A stretch of DNA of 64,000 nt from Mycobacterium sp. GA-1841 (GCF_001954135.1 NZ_MBEQ01000024.1:186001-250000), one strand, 5' to 3'; numbered from the stretch's first letter, positions 25,682 through 34,144 are shown. The notes: generated by a model not told the origin, from the letters alone. Translations and numbers: made by a program.

Positions 25682-25739
25682 CGAGCAGACGTAAACCTGC
25701 ACAATTTCGGCGGAAATTGTGCAGGTTTACGTCTGCTCG
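25682..25739. repeat. 27-bp-stem hairpin between convergent genes (type A)
   Basis: Perfect inverted repeat with arms at 25682-25708 and 25713-25739 and a GGCG loop. The left arm begins CGAGCAGACGTAAACCTGC; the right arm is its exact complement. It probably acts as a bidirectional terminator for the nucleotidyltransferase and the WYL gene. The last codons and stop of the WYL gene lie in the right arm. A related element with the same outer stem and another inner stem is at 36076-36125. Confidence 0.85.
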
Positions 25740-26692
25740 CGGGGGGAAGCGCGGTGCACGCGGGCCGCGACGGTGCGCACCGCCTCGATCACCTCGGGCG
25801 GTTCGAGCACCTCGAAGTCGTGCCCCACGGTGGCGAAGTACAACACCATCCGCTCGGGGTCGTCGGCCCCGGTGGTGACGATGCAGGCGTCGGGTCCGTC
25901 GGGTTCGACCGTGGCCGAGGCCGGTGGAAACCGTTGTGCCACAAGCTCCTGCGGCGCGAAGTAGCGCACCCGAGCGACGTAGCGGTAGGGCGAGGAGCTG
26001 ATCGCCCGCCGTACATAGTCGGCCGCGTCCGGGGCCTGGCGCGGTGTGAACGTGCTGCCGCGGGCCGTCACCGCCGACATCCGGTCCAACCGCAGGGTGC
26101 GCCAGTCGGCGCGGTCGCGGTCGTGGGCCAGCAGATACCAACGCCGACCGGTGGTCACCAGTTGGTAGGGCTCCAGCCGGCGTTGTGTCCGGTTGCCCCG
26201 GATGTCGGTGTAGTCGAGGCTGACATGTTCGTGGTCGCGGCAGGCGCGGGCCAGCGTCATCAGCACATTCGGTTCGACGGGCCGGTCCGACGAGTGGGGC
26301 GCCAGGGTGACGGTCGCGTCGTGCACCGCAGCGACCTGTGAGCGCAACCGGGCGGGCATGACCTGATCGAGTTTGGACAGGGCCCGCAACGCGGATTCGC
26401 CGACGCCCGCGACGCTGCCGCCGGCGGCCAGGCGCAGACAGACGGCCATGGCGACGGCTTCGTCCGGGTCGAGCAGCAGTGGTGGGAGCGCCGCTCCGGC
26501 GCCCAGTTGGTAGCCGCCGCCGTGGCCCTTGCTGGCGTGCACGGGGTATCCGAGCTCGCGCAGTCGCTCGATGTCCCGACGGACGCTGCGGGTGGTGACG
26601 CCGAGACGGCCGGCCAACTCCGCACTGGTCCAGGCCCGACGCGATTGCAGCAGCCCGAGAAGGTGCAGCACGCGGCCGGTGGTTTCCGACAT
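25727..26692 (-). CDS. WYL-domain (YafY-type) transcriptional regulator
   Basis: Regulator of 321 residues. N-terminal helix-turn-helix of the DeoR/HTH_11 type (LAGRLGVTTRSVRRDIERLR), then a WYL ligand-binding domain with the motif in RRWYLLAHDRDR and a C-terminal WCX region (APQELVAQRFPP, ADDPERMVLYFATVGHDFEV). The ATG at 26692 is used; a GTG at 26710 is the alternative. It is divergent from two DinB genes and a 19-bp palindrome lies between them. The reading frame ends in the arm of the hairpin at 25682-25739. Confidence 0.88.
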   Translation of the reverse strand: MSETTGRVLHLLGLLQSRRAWTSAELAGRLGVTTRSVRRDIERLRELGYPVHASKGHGGGYQLGAGAALPPLLLDPDEAVAMAVCLRLAAGGSVAGVGESALRALSKLDQVMPARLRSQVAAVHDATVTLAPHSSDRPVEPNVLMTLARACRDHEHVSLDYTDIRGNRTQRRLEPYQLVTTGRRWYLLAHDRDRADWRTLRLDRMSAVTARGSTFTPRQAPDAADYVRRAISSSPYRYVARVRYFAPQELVAQRFPPASATVEPDGPDACIVTTGADDPERMVLYFATVGHDFEVLEPPEVIEAVRTVAARVHRASPREQT

Positions 26693-26713
26693 GGTCCCAG
26701 TGTCGCGCACTTT

Positions 26714-26732
26714 TAGGACCGAACCTGTCCTA
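26714..26732. promoter_or_regulatory. Putative operator of the WYL regulator
   Basis: Palindrome TAGGACcgaacctGTCCTA in the 61-nt region between the divergent WYL and DinB genes. AGGAC-N7-GTCCT is the type of site bound by YafY-like regulators. The position, beside the start regions of both genes, fits autoregulation and control of the DinB pair. Confidence 0.65.
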
Positions 26733-26753
26733 TATCCGTGCGACCGTATCCGT

Positions 26754-27284
26754 ATGTGGACAAACCTGCTGGCCGAACAATTGGACTTCCACTGGACCCA
26801 TCAGCTCCGAGGACGCCTGGACGGCCTGACCGACGAGGAGTATTTCTGGCAACCGGTACCGGACTGCTGGACGGTGCATCCCGACGGCGGTATCGATTTC
26901 AGTTACCCTGCGCCCCAACCGGAACCGTTCACCACCATCGCGTGGCGGCTGGCGCATGTGATCGTCGGTGTGTTCGCGATGCGCAACCACTCCCACTTCG
27001 GCGGACCGCCCGCCGACTACGAATCATGGCCCTATGCCACCGACGCGACGACCGCGCTGTCCCAGCTCGATGATGCCTATCGACATTGGATCGACGGGGT
27101 CCGCCGGCTCGACGACAACGATCTGAAACGTCCGTGCGGGCCGGCCGAGGGTCCCTACGGCAACGAACCGATGGCCACCCTGGTTCTGCACATCAACCGC
27201 GAAGTCATCCATCACGGTGGAGAAATCGCCTGTATCCGTGACCTTTACGCCCACACCAACACCAACACCACCGAGGAGAACTGA
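26754..27284 (+). CDS. DinB-family protein
   Basis: A 176-residue four-helix-bundle protein of the DinB superfamily, whose actinobacterial members include mycothiol-dependent transferases. Metal-site histidines can be placed in AWRLAHVIVG and INREVIHHGGEIACIRDLY. A tryptophan-rich N-terminus (MWTNLLAEQLDFHWTHQL) is typical. The ATG at 26754 gives the expected N-terminus; the 5' UTR is short. The second DinB gene starts 4 nt after its stop. Confidence 0.83.
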   Translation: MWTNLLAEQLDFHWTHQLRGRLDGLTDEEYFWQPVPDCWTVHPDGGIDFSYPAPQPEPFTTIAWRLAHVIVGVFAMRNHSHFGGPPADYESWPYATDATTALSQLDDAYRHWIDGVRRLDDNDLKRPCGPAEGPYGNEPMATLVLHINREVIHHGGEIACIRDLYAHTNTNTTEEN

Positions 27285-27287
27285 GCA

Positions 27288-27887
27288 ATGCCCGGAATGC
27301 CGCCACCCGCCGCCGACGAACGCCACACCCTGATCGAATTCCTCGCCTTTCAGCAGAACGCCTTCTTCGCCGTCGCGCACGGGTTGACCGACGAGCAGGC
27401 CCGGTCGACCCCGTCGGTCAGCGCGCTGTCGGTGGGCGGCCTGATCAAGCACGTCACCGCAGTGCAGAACAGCTGGGCCGCTCGCGTCGAACATGGTCCG
27501 CAGTTTCCGCCGCCGGATCCCCGACCGTTCGAGGAGCAGGCCGCCGAGTACGCCGACATGTACGTGATGCGCGAGGACGAAACCCTGGCCGGCCTGCTCG
27601 AGGCGTTCAAGGCCCAGAATGCCGAGACACTGCGGGTTTTCGCCGAGAAGGATCTCGACACCGCCGTTCCGGTCCCCCACGACGTGCCCTGGTTCCCGCA
27701 AGATGTCGACAACTGGTCGGTGCGGTGGGTCGCCATGCACCTGACCGAGGAGCTCAGCCGACATGCCGGGCACGCCGACATCATCCGCGAATCCATCGAT
27801 CGCGCAACGATGTACGAGCTGTTGGCCGCCGAGGAACAGTGGCCCGAGACCGATTGGATCAAGCGCTGGCGGCCGGCGGGAGTCTGA
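27288..27887 (+). CDS. DinB-family protein, second copy
   Basis: A 199-residue DinB-superfamily protein. SVGGLIKHVTAVQNSW supplies the first metal histidine and MHLTEELSRHAGHADIIRESID the other two (His in MHLTEE and in RHAGHAD), the usual H...H-x3-H arrangement. GGAG lies before the ATG. It overlaps no gene but follows the first DinB after 4 nt, so both are co-expressed under the WYL-controlled region. A thiol-dependent detoxification role is a family-based inference. Confidence 0.87.
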   Translation: MPGMPPPAADERHTLIEFLAFQQNAFFAVAHGLTDEQARSTPSVSALSVGGLIKHVTAVQNSWAARVEHGPQFPPPDPRPFEEQAAEYADMYVMREDETLAGLLEAFKAQNAETLRVFAEKDLDTAVPVPHDVPWFPQDVDNWSVRWVAMHLTEELSRHAGHADIIRESIDRATMYELLAAEEQWPETDWIKRWRPAGV

Positions 27888-27900
27888 CTAACGACCGGAT

Positions 27901-28518
27901 CTAACTGGCGGCGCCGAGTACCAGGCGCAACGCGTAGTCCACCACGACCTCCAGATCGTCGCCGAGGTTGCCGCCCAGCCACTGCTGGGCGAGCTCGGCC
28001 ATCGCCCCGGTGTACATGGCCGCGCCTACCTGCGCGGCCACCGGGTCGGAGTTCGGGCTGAGCCGACCGCCTTCGGTCAACACGGCCTCGCGCAGCAGGT
28101 CCTGGGTTGCCGCCCGTCGGGAGGCCAGGACCGGGTTGGCCCGGGCGTCGGTGAACAGCACGCGTCCCCGGCGCGGGTCGGCGGAGCTGAAGCCCAGCAC
28201 GGCAGCGATTCCGGCGCGGGTCCGGGCCCGAAGGGAATCGGGGGCTGCGGTCGTCGCCGCTTCGACGTCGGCGGCCAGGGCCGCGCTGACCTCGTCGTAG
28301 ACCGCGCCCAGCAGGTCGTCGGTGTCGGCGAAGCTTTCGTAGAAATACCGGGTGTTCAACCCGCATTCGCGACAGACCGAGCGCACCGAGAGCGCGGCCT
28401 CACCGCCGTCGCCGAACACCCGGTACGCCGCGTCGATCAGCAGCGCGCGGCGTTCGGCGCGGCGGTCCGTCAGCGGCACGCCGGCCCATCGCGTCGCATT
28501 GGACGCCGGGGAGGACAT
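27901..28518 (-). CDS. TetR-family transcriptional regulator
   Basis: Regulator of 205 residues. N-terminal helix-turn-helix: RALLIDAAYRVFGDGGEAAL, VRSVCRECGLNTRYFYESFA. The ligand domain is unassigned. It is divergent from the MpaB-type oxygenase gene and an imperfect palindrome lies between them, so it probably controls that gene. Confidence 0.88.
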   Translation of the reverse strand: MSSPASNATRWAGVPLTDRRAERRALLIDAAYRVFGDGGEAALSVRSVCRECGLNTRYFYESFADTDDLLGAVYDEVSAALAADVEAATTAAPDSLRARTRAGIAAVLGFSSADPRRGRVLFTDARANPVLASRRAATQDLLREAVLTEGGRLSPNSDPVAAQVGAAMYTGAMAELAQQWLGGNLGDDLEVVVDYALRLVLGAAS

Positions 28519-28560
28519 CGCTCAAGCTTAAGTCTGGTCACACCTGTACCCAAAATGTAT

Positions 28561-28582
28561 TCTGGCTACAGACGTAACCAGA
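28561..28582. promoter_or_regulatory. Putative TetR operator
   Basis: Imperfect palindrome TCTGGcTAC (28561-28569) and GTAaCCAGA (28574-28582) in the 76-nt region between the TetR and MpaB-type genes; a further TCTGG half-site lies near 28532. Placement just before the oxygenase start suggests repression. Confidence 0.55.
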
Positions 28583-28594
28583 AAGGGGCGCGCG

Positions 28595-29602
28595 GTGGAC
28601 ATGCCACACCAAATCCTCGAGCAGATGCTGCAGCGGAAGTTCGACAAGGACGTTCGTCAGCACTACTTCCGAGGCATGGAGTTCGCCGGGCCGGCCGGCG
28701 ATCCCGGTTGGTTCGGCCCCGGCAGCGCGGTCTGGCATGTGCACTCCCACACCGAGGCACTGATCTTCGGCCTGCAATGCGCGGCGTACATGGAACGGCT
28801 CGATCCCTCGATCTACTGGATGGGCATGCACCATTCGCGATTGGTCAAGCGCGATCCCGAGACCGGGATCGCGGTACCGAAGATCGACCCGCAGGGTGCG
28901 GCGGTGCGGCTGGGCCATTCCATCGCGTTTTTCATCGGCACCGCCTACGGCAACACCGAAACCGCCGAACGGGTGTCGAAGACGGTGCGCTCCATGCACC
29001 ACACCATCAAGGGCACCCGCCCCGACGGCGCCGTCTATGACGCCGACGATCCGGACTGGCTGCGCTGGAACTACGCCACCGTGGTGTGGGGGCTGGCCAC
29101 CGCCCACGAGATCTACCACCCGAACCCGTTGCGCGGCAAGAAACTTGACCGCTACTACGGCGAGTTCGTCCGCGTGGGACATGCCCTCGGCGGCACCGAC
29201 CTGCCGAGCACCAAAGCCGAGACGCTGGACTGCCTGGAGTCCTACCTACCCAAACTCGCACTCACCCACGGTGCGGCGATGGCCACCGGATCCAATCTGC
29301 CGATGCCGCAGAGTGCGGTGGACTGGGCCATCCGCGACACCATGCCGAAATGGGCCAAGCAGCTCATCGGGCACACCGATCCGAACCCGATCGAACGGGC
29401 GGCGCGGCGCGGCATCGTGTGGTCCGTCATCAACGGTCTGCACACCGCGGCCGGCACCACACTCGAGTTCCGGCAAGCGCAGAAGCGCGTCGCCGGCGGC
29501 CTCGATCCCTTGCTGGCGCCCCACACCGAGCCCACCTACGTGCGCGGCAGCGACCCGGTTCTCAGCCGCGACGAGATCGAACACGACTTTGCGTCGGTGT
29601 GA
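28595..29602 (+). CDS. MpaB-type oxygenase (DUF2236)
   Basis: A 335-residue member of the MpaB/DUF2236 family, haem-dependent oxygenases that include latex-clearing protein. Typical blocks are GPGSAVWHVHSHTEALIFGLQ, RLGHSIAFFIGTAYG, DPDWLRWNYATVVWGLATAH and the conserved Y-x-E-x2-RVGHALGG-type region (YYGEFVRVGHALGG). Candidate haem histidines are in VHSH and TAHEIYH. The substrate is unknown. A GTG start is followed by an in-frame ATG two codons later. Confidence 0.82.
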   Translation: MDMPHQILEQMLQRKFDKDVRQHYFRGMEFAGPAGDPGWFGPGSAVWHVHSHTEALIFGLQCAAYMERLDPSIYWMGMHHSRLVKRDPETGIAVPKIDPQGAAVRLGHSIAFFIGTAYGNTETAERVSKTVRSMHHTIKGTRPDGAVYDADDPDWLRWNYATVVWGLATAHEIYHPNPLRGKKLDRYYGEFVRVGHALGGTDLPSTKAETLDCLESYLPKLALTHGAAMATGSNLPMPQSAVDWAIRDTMPKWAKQLIGHTDPNPIERAARRGIVWSVINGLHTAAGTTLEFRQAQKRVAGGLDPLLAPHTEPTYVRGSDPVLSRDEIEHDFASV

Positions 29603-29654
29603 TGCACGGCACAGATGTTTTTGGCCCAACCGCGGGCTTTGAGACACTGCTGCT

Positions 29655-31022
29655 ATGAGCACTACGCCGCCGAAAACCAAGCACCGCGAGGTCGCCAGGT
29701 TGAGCCGGGTGCCGTTGCCGGTCGAAGCCGCCCGCATCGGCGCCACCGGTTGGCAGATCACCCGAACCGGGGCCCGTGTCGCCGCCAGCATGTTCGGCCG
29801 CGGATCCCTGCAGCAGAAGATCATCAAGCAGGTGCCGCAGACTTTCTCCGACCTGGGGCCCACCTACGTCAAGTTCGGCCAGATCATCGCCTCAAGCCCG
29901 GGCGCGTTCGGTGAACCGCTGAGTCGCGAGTTCCGCAGCCTGCTCGACCGGGTGCCGCCGGCCGACACCGATGAGGTGCACAAGCTCTTCGTGGAGGAAC
30001 TCGGCGACGAGCCCACGAACTTGTTCGCCACCTTCGACGAGAAGCCGTTCGCCTCGGCCTCGATCGCACAGGTGCACTACGCCACGCTGCACAGCGGCGA
30101 GGAAGTCGTGGTCAAGATCCAACGGCCGGGCATCCGCCGACGGGTTGCCGCCGATCTGCAGATCCTCAAGCGCGGCGCCCAGCTCGTCGAGTTGGCCAAG
30201 TTGGGCCGGCGGCTCTCGGCCCAGGACGTGGTCGCCGACTTCGCCGACAACCTGGCCGAGGAGCTGGACTTCCGGCTGGAGGCCCAGTCGATGGATGCGT
30301 GGGTGTCACACATGCACGCCTCACCGCTGGGTGAGAACATCCGGGTGCCGCAGGTGTACTGGGATCTGACCAGCCAGCGGGTGCTGACGATGGAGCGGGT
30401 CACCGGGGTGCGTATCGACGACGTCGCCGCGATCCGCAAGAAGGGTTTTGACGGCACCGAGCTGGTCAAGGCCCTGCTGTTCAGCGTGTTCGAGGGTGGT
30501 CTCAAGCACGGTCTTTTCCATGGCGACCTGCACGCGGGCAATTTGTACGTCGACGACGACGGCAAGGTCGTGTTCTTCGACTTCGGCATCATGGGCCGCA
30601 TCGACCCGCGCACGCGCTGGCTGCTGCGGGAGCTGGTGTACGCCCTTCTCGTCAAGAAGGACCACGCCGCGGCAGGCAAGATCGTGGTGCTGATGGGGGC
30701 CGTGGGGACGGTGAAACCCGAAGGTCAGGCCGCCAAGGATCTGGAAGCGTTTGCCACCCCCCTGACCATGAAGTCGCTGGGCGATATGTCCTACGCCGAA
30801 ATCGGCAAGCAGCTCTCCGCGCTGGCCGACGCCTACGACGTCAAGCTGCCCCGGGAATTGGTGCTGATCGGCAAGCAGTTCCTCTACGTCGAGCGCTACA
30901 TGAAGTTGTTGGCGCCGAAGTGGCAGATGATGAACGATCCGCAGCTCACCGGCTACTTCGCGAATTTCATGGTGGACATCAGCCGGGAGCACAAGGACGC
31001 CGATGCCGGAATCGAGGACTGA
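29655..31022 (+). CDS. ABC1/UbiB (AarF)-family atypical kinase
   Basis: A 455-residue member of the ABC1 atypical protein kinase-like family (ADCK/UbiB). Signature parts are visible: KxGQ in YVKFGQIIASSPG, the alanine-rich loop FASASIAQVH, the ATP lysine in VVVKIQRPG, ExD in EELDFRLEAQ, HGDLHAGNLYV and the metal-binding DFG in FFDFGIMG. The family acts on lipid or quinone metabolism at membranes; the substrate here is unknown. Orthologue of Rv0647c. The stop is directly followed by the GTG of the lipG-like gene. Confidence 0.9.
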   Translation: MSTTPPKTKHREVARLSRVPLPVEAARIGATGWQITRTGARVAASMFGRGSLQQKIIKQVPQTFSDLGPTYVKFGQIIASSPGAFGEPLSREFRSLLDRVPPADTDEVHKLFVEELGDEPTNLFATFDEKPFASASIAQVHYATLHSGEEVVVKIQRPGIRRRVAADLQILKRGAQLVELAKLGRRLSAQDVVADFADNLAEELDFRLEAQSMDAWVSHMHASPLGENIRVPQVYWDLTSQRVLTMERVTGVRIDDVAAIRKKGFDGTELVKALLFSVFEGGLKHGLFHGDLHAGNLYVDDDGKVVFFDFGIMGRIDPRTRWLLRELVYALLVKKDHAAAGKIVVLMGAVGTVKPEGQAAKDLEAFATPLTMKSLGDMSYAEIGKQLSALADAYDVKLPRELVLIGKQFLYVERYMKLLAPKWQMMNDPQLTGYFANFMVDISREHKDADAGIED

Positions 31023-31949
31023 GTGGCCGGCATGAAGGTGCGCACCGGCTTCGCGAAGTCGTCGGCAAACCCCGGCGAGGTCGACCTCTACTACGAGGAC
31101 ATGGGCGACCCGAATGATCCGGCCGTGCTGTTGATCATGGGCCTGGGTGCACAGATGTTGTTGTGGCGCACCGGTTTCTGCGAGAAGCTGGTCAATCAGG
31201 GCTTGCGGGTCATCCGGTACGACAACCGTGACGTCGGCCTGTCCACCAAGCTGTCCGGCAAGCGCGTGGACTCCCCGCTGCCGGTGCGGATGGTCCGGTC
31301 TTTCCTCGGTCTGCGCAGTCCGGCGGTCTACACACTCGAAGACGTCGCCGACGATGCTGCCGCGCTGCTCGATCACCTCGGCATCGACGACGCCCACATC
31401 GTGGGCGGGTCGATGGGCGGGATGATCGCGCAGGTGTTCGCGGCCCGGTACGCCCAGCGCACCAGGTCGCTGGCGGTGATCTTCTCCAGCAACAACCAGC
31501 CGCTGTTGCCGCCACCGGGCATCAAGCAGTTGCTGTCGGTGATCACCGGGCCGCCGGCCAATTCGTCGCGAGAAACCATCATCGACAACGTCGTTCGGAT
31601 CAGCCGGCTCAACGGCAGCCCGGCCTATCCCGCCCCGGAGGAAGAGATCCGCGCCCAGGCCGCCGAACTGTACGACCGCGCCTATTACCCGGCCGGGATC
31701 GCCCGGCATTTCGATGCCATCCTCGGCAGTGGCAGCCTGCGCCACCACGACAGGAAGATCACCGCGCCCACGGTGGTGATCCATGGCCGGGCGGACCGGC
31801 TGATGCGTCCGTCCGGCGGTCGGGCGGTGGCCCGCGCCATCGAGGGCGCGCGCCTGGTGCTGATCGACGGGATGGGACACGAATTGCCCGAACCGGTGTG
31901 GGATGAGGTCGTCGGAGAGCTCAAGACGAATTTCGCCAACGCGAGCTAG
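31023..31949 (+). CDS. lipG: Alpha/beta hydrolase LipG
   Basis: Serine hydrolase of 308 residues. It has the oxyanion segment LLIMGLGAQMLLW, the nucleophile elbow GGSMGGMIAQ, an acid region HGRADRLM and the catalytic histidine in GMGHELP. The fold and position (next to the ABC1 kinase and mycolic methyltransferases) match Rv0646c, annotated lipG. Substrates are probably short-chain or lipid esters or thioesters. The GTG start abuts the previous stop; an ATG three codons later has similar merit. Confidence 0.88.
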   Translation: MAGMKVRTGFAKSSANPGEVDLYYEDMGDPNDPAVLLIMGLGAQMLLWRTGFCEKLVNQGLRVIRYDNRDVGLSTKLSGKRVDSPLPVRMVRSFLGLRSPAVYTLEDVADDAAALLDHLGIDDAHIVGGSMGGMIAQVFAARYAQRTRSLAVIFSSNNQPLLPPPGIKQLLSVITGPPANSSRETIIDNVVRISRLNGSPAYPAPEEEIRAQAAELYDRAYYPAGIARHFDAILGSGSLRHHDRKITAPTVVIHGRADRLMRPSGGRAVARAIEGARLVLIDGMGHELPEPVWDEVVGELKTNFANAS

Positions 31950-32119
31950 ATATTCGCGAATGCAACGTTAATTCGGTGCCGGACCATTGCCGGCGACAGA
32001 AAGCTCGCTTACTGGCCGATGTCGCTCTAGAGTGGCTGCAGCAGTCTGGGGGGGCGGCTAGGTCAAGACGTGGCTTGGTGCGGCTCCGCCCGGTCGGTTT
32101 CTGCCCAAGAGGTGCGTCT

Positions 32120-32992
32120 GTGGCCAAACACCCGGTCAAGCTCAAGCCCCATTTCGACGACGTACAGGCTCATTACGACCTGTCCGACGACTTTTTCGCC
32201 CTTTTCCTGGATTCGACCAGGACCTACAGCTGCGCGTACTTCGAACGCGATGACATGACGCTCGAAGAAGCCCAGCTCGCCAAGATCGACCTCTCGTTGG
32301 GCAAGCTCGGGTTAGAGCCCGGGATGACCTTGCTCGACGTGGGATGCGGCTGGGGCGGGACAATGATGCGGGCACTGGAGCGCTACGACGTCAACGTCAT
32401 CGGGCTGACCTTGAGCCGCAACCAGGCCGACCACGTACAACAGCGCTTCGACAATTCCGACAGTCCGCGCACCAAGCGGGTGCTGCTCGCGGGCTGGGAA
32501 GAGTTCGACGAGCCGGTGGACCGGATCGTGTCGATCGGGGCGTTCGAGCATTTCGGACCCGACCGCTATGACGACTTCTTCAGCCTCACCCACCGCATCC
32601 TGCCGGACGACGGCGTCATGCTGCTCCACACCATCACCGCGATGAATCCCCGCTATGCGGCGGAGCGGGGCATCCCGCTCACCTTCGAGTTGGCGAAGTT
32701 CATCAAGTTCATCCTGACCGAGATCTTCCCGGGCGGGCGATTGCCTTCGGTCGAGATGGTCGAAGAGCATGCGGACCGGGCGTCGTTCACCCTGACCCGG
32801 CGCCAACCGCTGCAGCTGCATTACGCGCGCACCCTCGATCTGTGGGCGGCGAATCTGGAGGCTCAGCACGACGAGGCGGTCCGGATCCAGTCCCAAGAGG
32901 TCTACGACCGCTACATGCGCTATCTCACCGGCTGCGCAAACCTCTTCCGGGTCGGCTACATCGACGTCAACCAGTTCACGTTGCAGAAGTGA
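32120..32992 (+). CDS. Cyclopropane/methoxy mycolic acid synthase family methyltransferase (MmaA2/CmaA1-like)
   Basis: SAM-dependent enzyme that modifies the double bonds of meromycolic chains. 290 residues: substrate-binding start DDVQAHYDLSDDFFALF, SAM motif LLDVGCGWGGTMMRALE, the bicarbonate-site region VSIGAFEHFGPDRYDDFF, and the end VGYIDVNQFTLQK. The SIGAFEHFG and HTIT segments are closer to CmaA1/MmaA2 cyclopropane synthases than to the hydroxylating MmaA4. The GTG at 32120 is preceded by AGAGG. A TAGAGT hexamer at 32028-32033 may be the -10 of its promoter. In M. tuberculosis the four mmaA genes lie here; this genome has two. Confidence 0.9.
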   Translation: MAKHPVKLKPHFDDVQAHYDLSDDFFALFLDSTRTYSCAYFERDDMTLEEAQLAKIDLSLGKLGLEPGMTLLDVGCGWGGTMMRALERYDVNVIGLTLSRNQADHVQQRFDNSDSPRTKRVLLAGWEEFDEPVDRIVSIGAFEHFGPDRYDDFFSLTHRILPDDGVMLLHTITAMNPRYAAERGIPLTFELAKFIKFILTEIFPGGRLPSVEMVEEHADRASFTLTRRQPLQLHYARTLDLWAANLEAQHDEAVRIQSQEVYDRYMRYLTGCANLFRVGYIDVNQFTLQK

Positions 32993-33092
32993 GCGTGTCG
33001 CCGCAACCTTCGCCAACACAGCACGGTGCGGCGATTTTCGGCAGGAATCGCCGGCCAGCGCGCCGCCCTTGACGTTTGCCGGCAAAACTCTT

Positions 33093-33104
33093 TGACAGCT
33101 GTCA
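33093..33104. promoter_or_regulatory. Perfect 12-bp palindrome upstream of the second methyltransferase
   Basis: TGACAGCTGTCA, in the 186-nt gap between the two methyltransferase genes, overlapping a TTGACA hexamer (33092-33097). A TAGGCT hexamer at 33129-33134 may be the -10, but the spacing to TTGACA is too long for one promoter. A regulator site is possible; none is identified. Confidence 0.35.
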
Positions 33105-33178
33105 CGTCCTGCTGAGAGTCACCTGTTGTAGGCTGACGACTCGGCGGGGAGAACTCTAACGCTTGGAGCAATTCGAAT

Positions 33179-34039
33179 ATGTCGAAGTTGACACCCAAAT
33201 ATGAAGAACTGCAGTCGATCTACGACATTTCAAACGAATTCTACGAACTGTTCCTGGGTCCCACAATGGGCTACACGTGCGGCTATTACGAACGTGAGGA
33301 CATGACGGGCGCCGAGGCGCAGATCGCCAAGTTCGACCTCGCCCTGGGCAAGCTCGGCCTGGAACCCGGCATGACCCTGCTGGACATCGGTTGCGGCTGG
33401 GGCGCCTGCATGGCCCGGGCGATCGAGAAGTACGACGTCAACGTCATCGGTCTGACCCTGAGCGGCGAGCAGCGGGAATACGCCATCGAAAAGCTTTCCC
33501 AGGTCCCCACCCAGCGCAATGTCGAGGTCCGGCTGCAGGGCTGGGAAGAATTCGACGACAAAGTCGACCGCATCGTGTCGATCGGCGCCTTCGAGCATTT
33601 CGGATTCGAGCGGTATCCGGCGTTTTTCGAGACCGCCTACAACGCGCTGCCCGACGACGGCATAATGTTGCTGCACAACATCACCGGATTCGACCTCCGT
33701 CAGGGGCAGAAGCTCGGCCTGCACATGACGTTCGAGGACGCCCGGTTCGCCCGGTTCATCATGACCGAGATCTTCCCCGGCGGCCGGCTGCCCTCGGTGG
33801 AGATGGAGCAGGAGAAGGCGATCGAGGCCGGGTTCAAGGTCACCCGGGTCCAGGAGATCGGCCCGCATTACGTCCGCACGCTCAAGTACTGGGCAGACGC
33901 GCTGGCGGCGCACAAGGACGAGGCCATCGCGATCCAGAGCCAAGAAATCTACGACCGCTACGACAAGTACCTCAACGGCTGCCAGAAGTACTTCGCCTCC
34001 GGCCACATCAGCGTGCATCAGTTCACGCTGCAGAAGTAG
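33179..34039 (+). CDS. Mycolic acid methyltransferase family protein (CMAS/UmaA-like)
   Basis: A 286-residue paralogue of the preceding gene. SAM motif LLDIGCGWGACMARAIEKYD, SIGAFEHFGFERYPAFF, EIFPGGRLPSVEM and the end HISVHQFTLQK. The N-terminus SIYDISNEFYELFLG and the segment GYTCGYYEREDM differ from typical mmaA genes (GYY for AYF), so the substrate chain or position may differ. It has its own 186-nt upstream region with a palindrome. Function within mycolate modification is inferred from family and neighbourhood. Confidence 0.88.
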   Translation: MSKLTPKYEELQSIYDISNEFYELFLGPTMGYTCGYYEREDMTGAEAQIAKFDLALGKLGLEPGMTLLDIGCGWGACMARAIEKYDVNVIGLTLSGEQREYAIEKLSQVPTQRNVEVRLQGWEEFDDKVDRIVSIGAFEHFGFERYPAFFETAYNALPDDGIMLLHNITGFDLRQGQKLGLHMTFEDARFARFIMTEIFPGGRLPSVEMEQEKAIEAGFKVTRVQEIGPHYVRTLKYWADALAAHKDEAIAIQSQEIYDRYDKYLNGCQKYFASGHISVHQFTLQK

Positions 34040-34062
34040 TCGGCAAAACTTTTTCGGCGGGC

Positions 34063-34089
34063 TGTCGGATCTCGGCGGTGCCGTTCGTC
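34063..34089 (+). promoter_or_regulatory. ECF-type promoter motif upstream of the DGPF/sigma pair
   Basis: TGTCGG (34063-34068), a 17-nt spacer and CGTC (34086-34089). This resembles ECF sigma promoters (for ECF42, -35 TGTCGA-like). It lies about 55 nt before the YCII gene that precedes the ECF sigma gene, so autoregulation is plausible. Confidence 0.45.
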
Positions 34090-34144
34090 GGTTGGGTAGA
34101 GAGTGGAACATACGGTTCTGCTCACTGCCCACCGGAGGACGACG

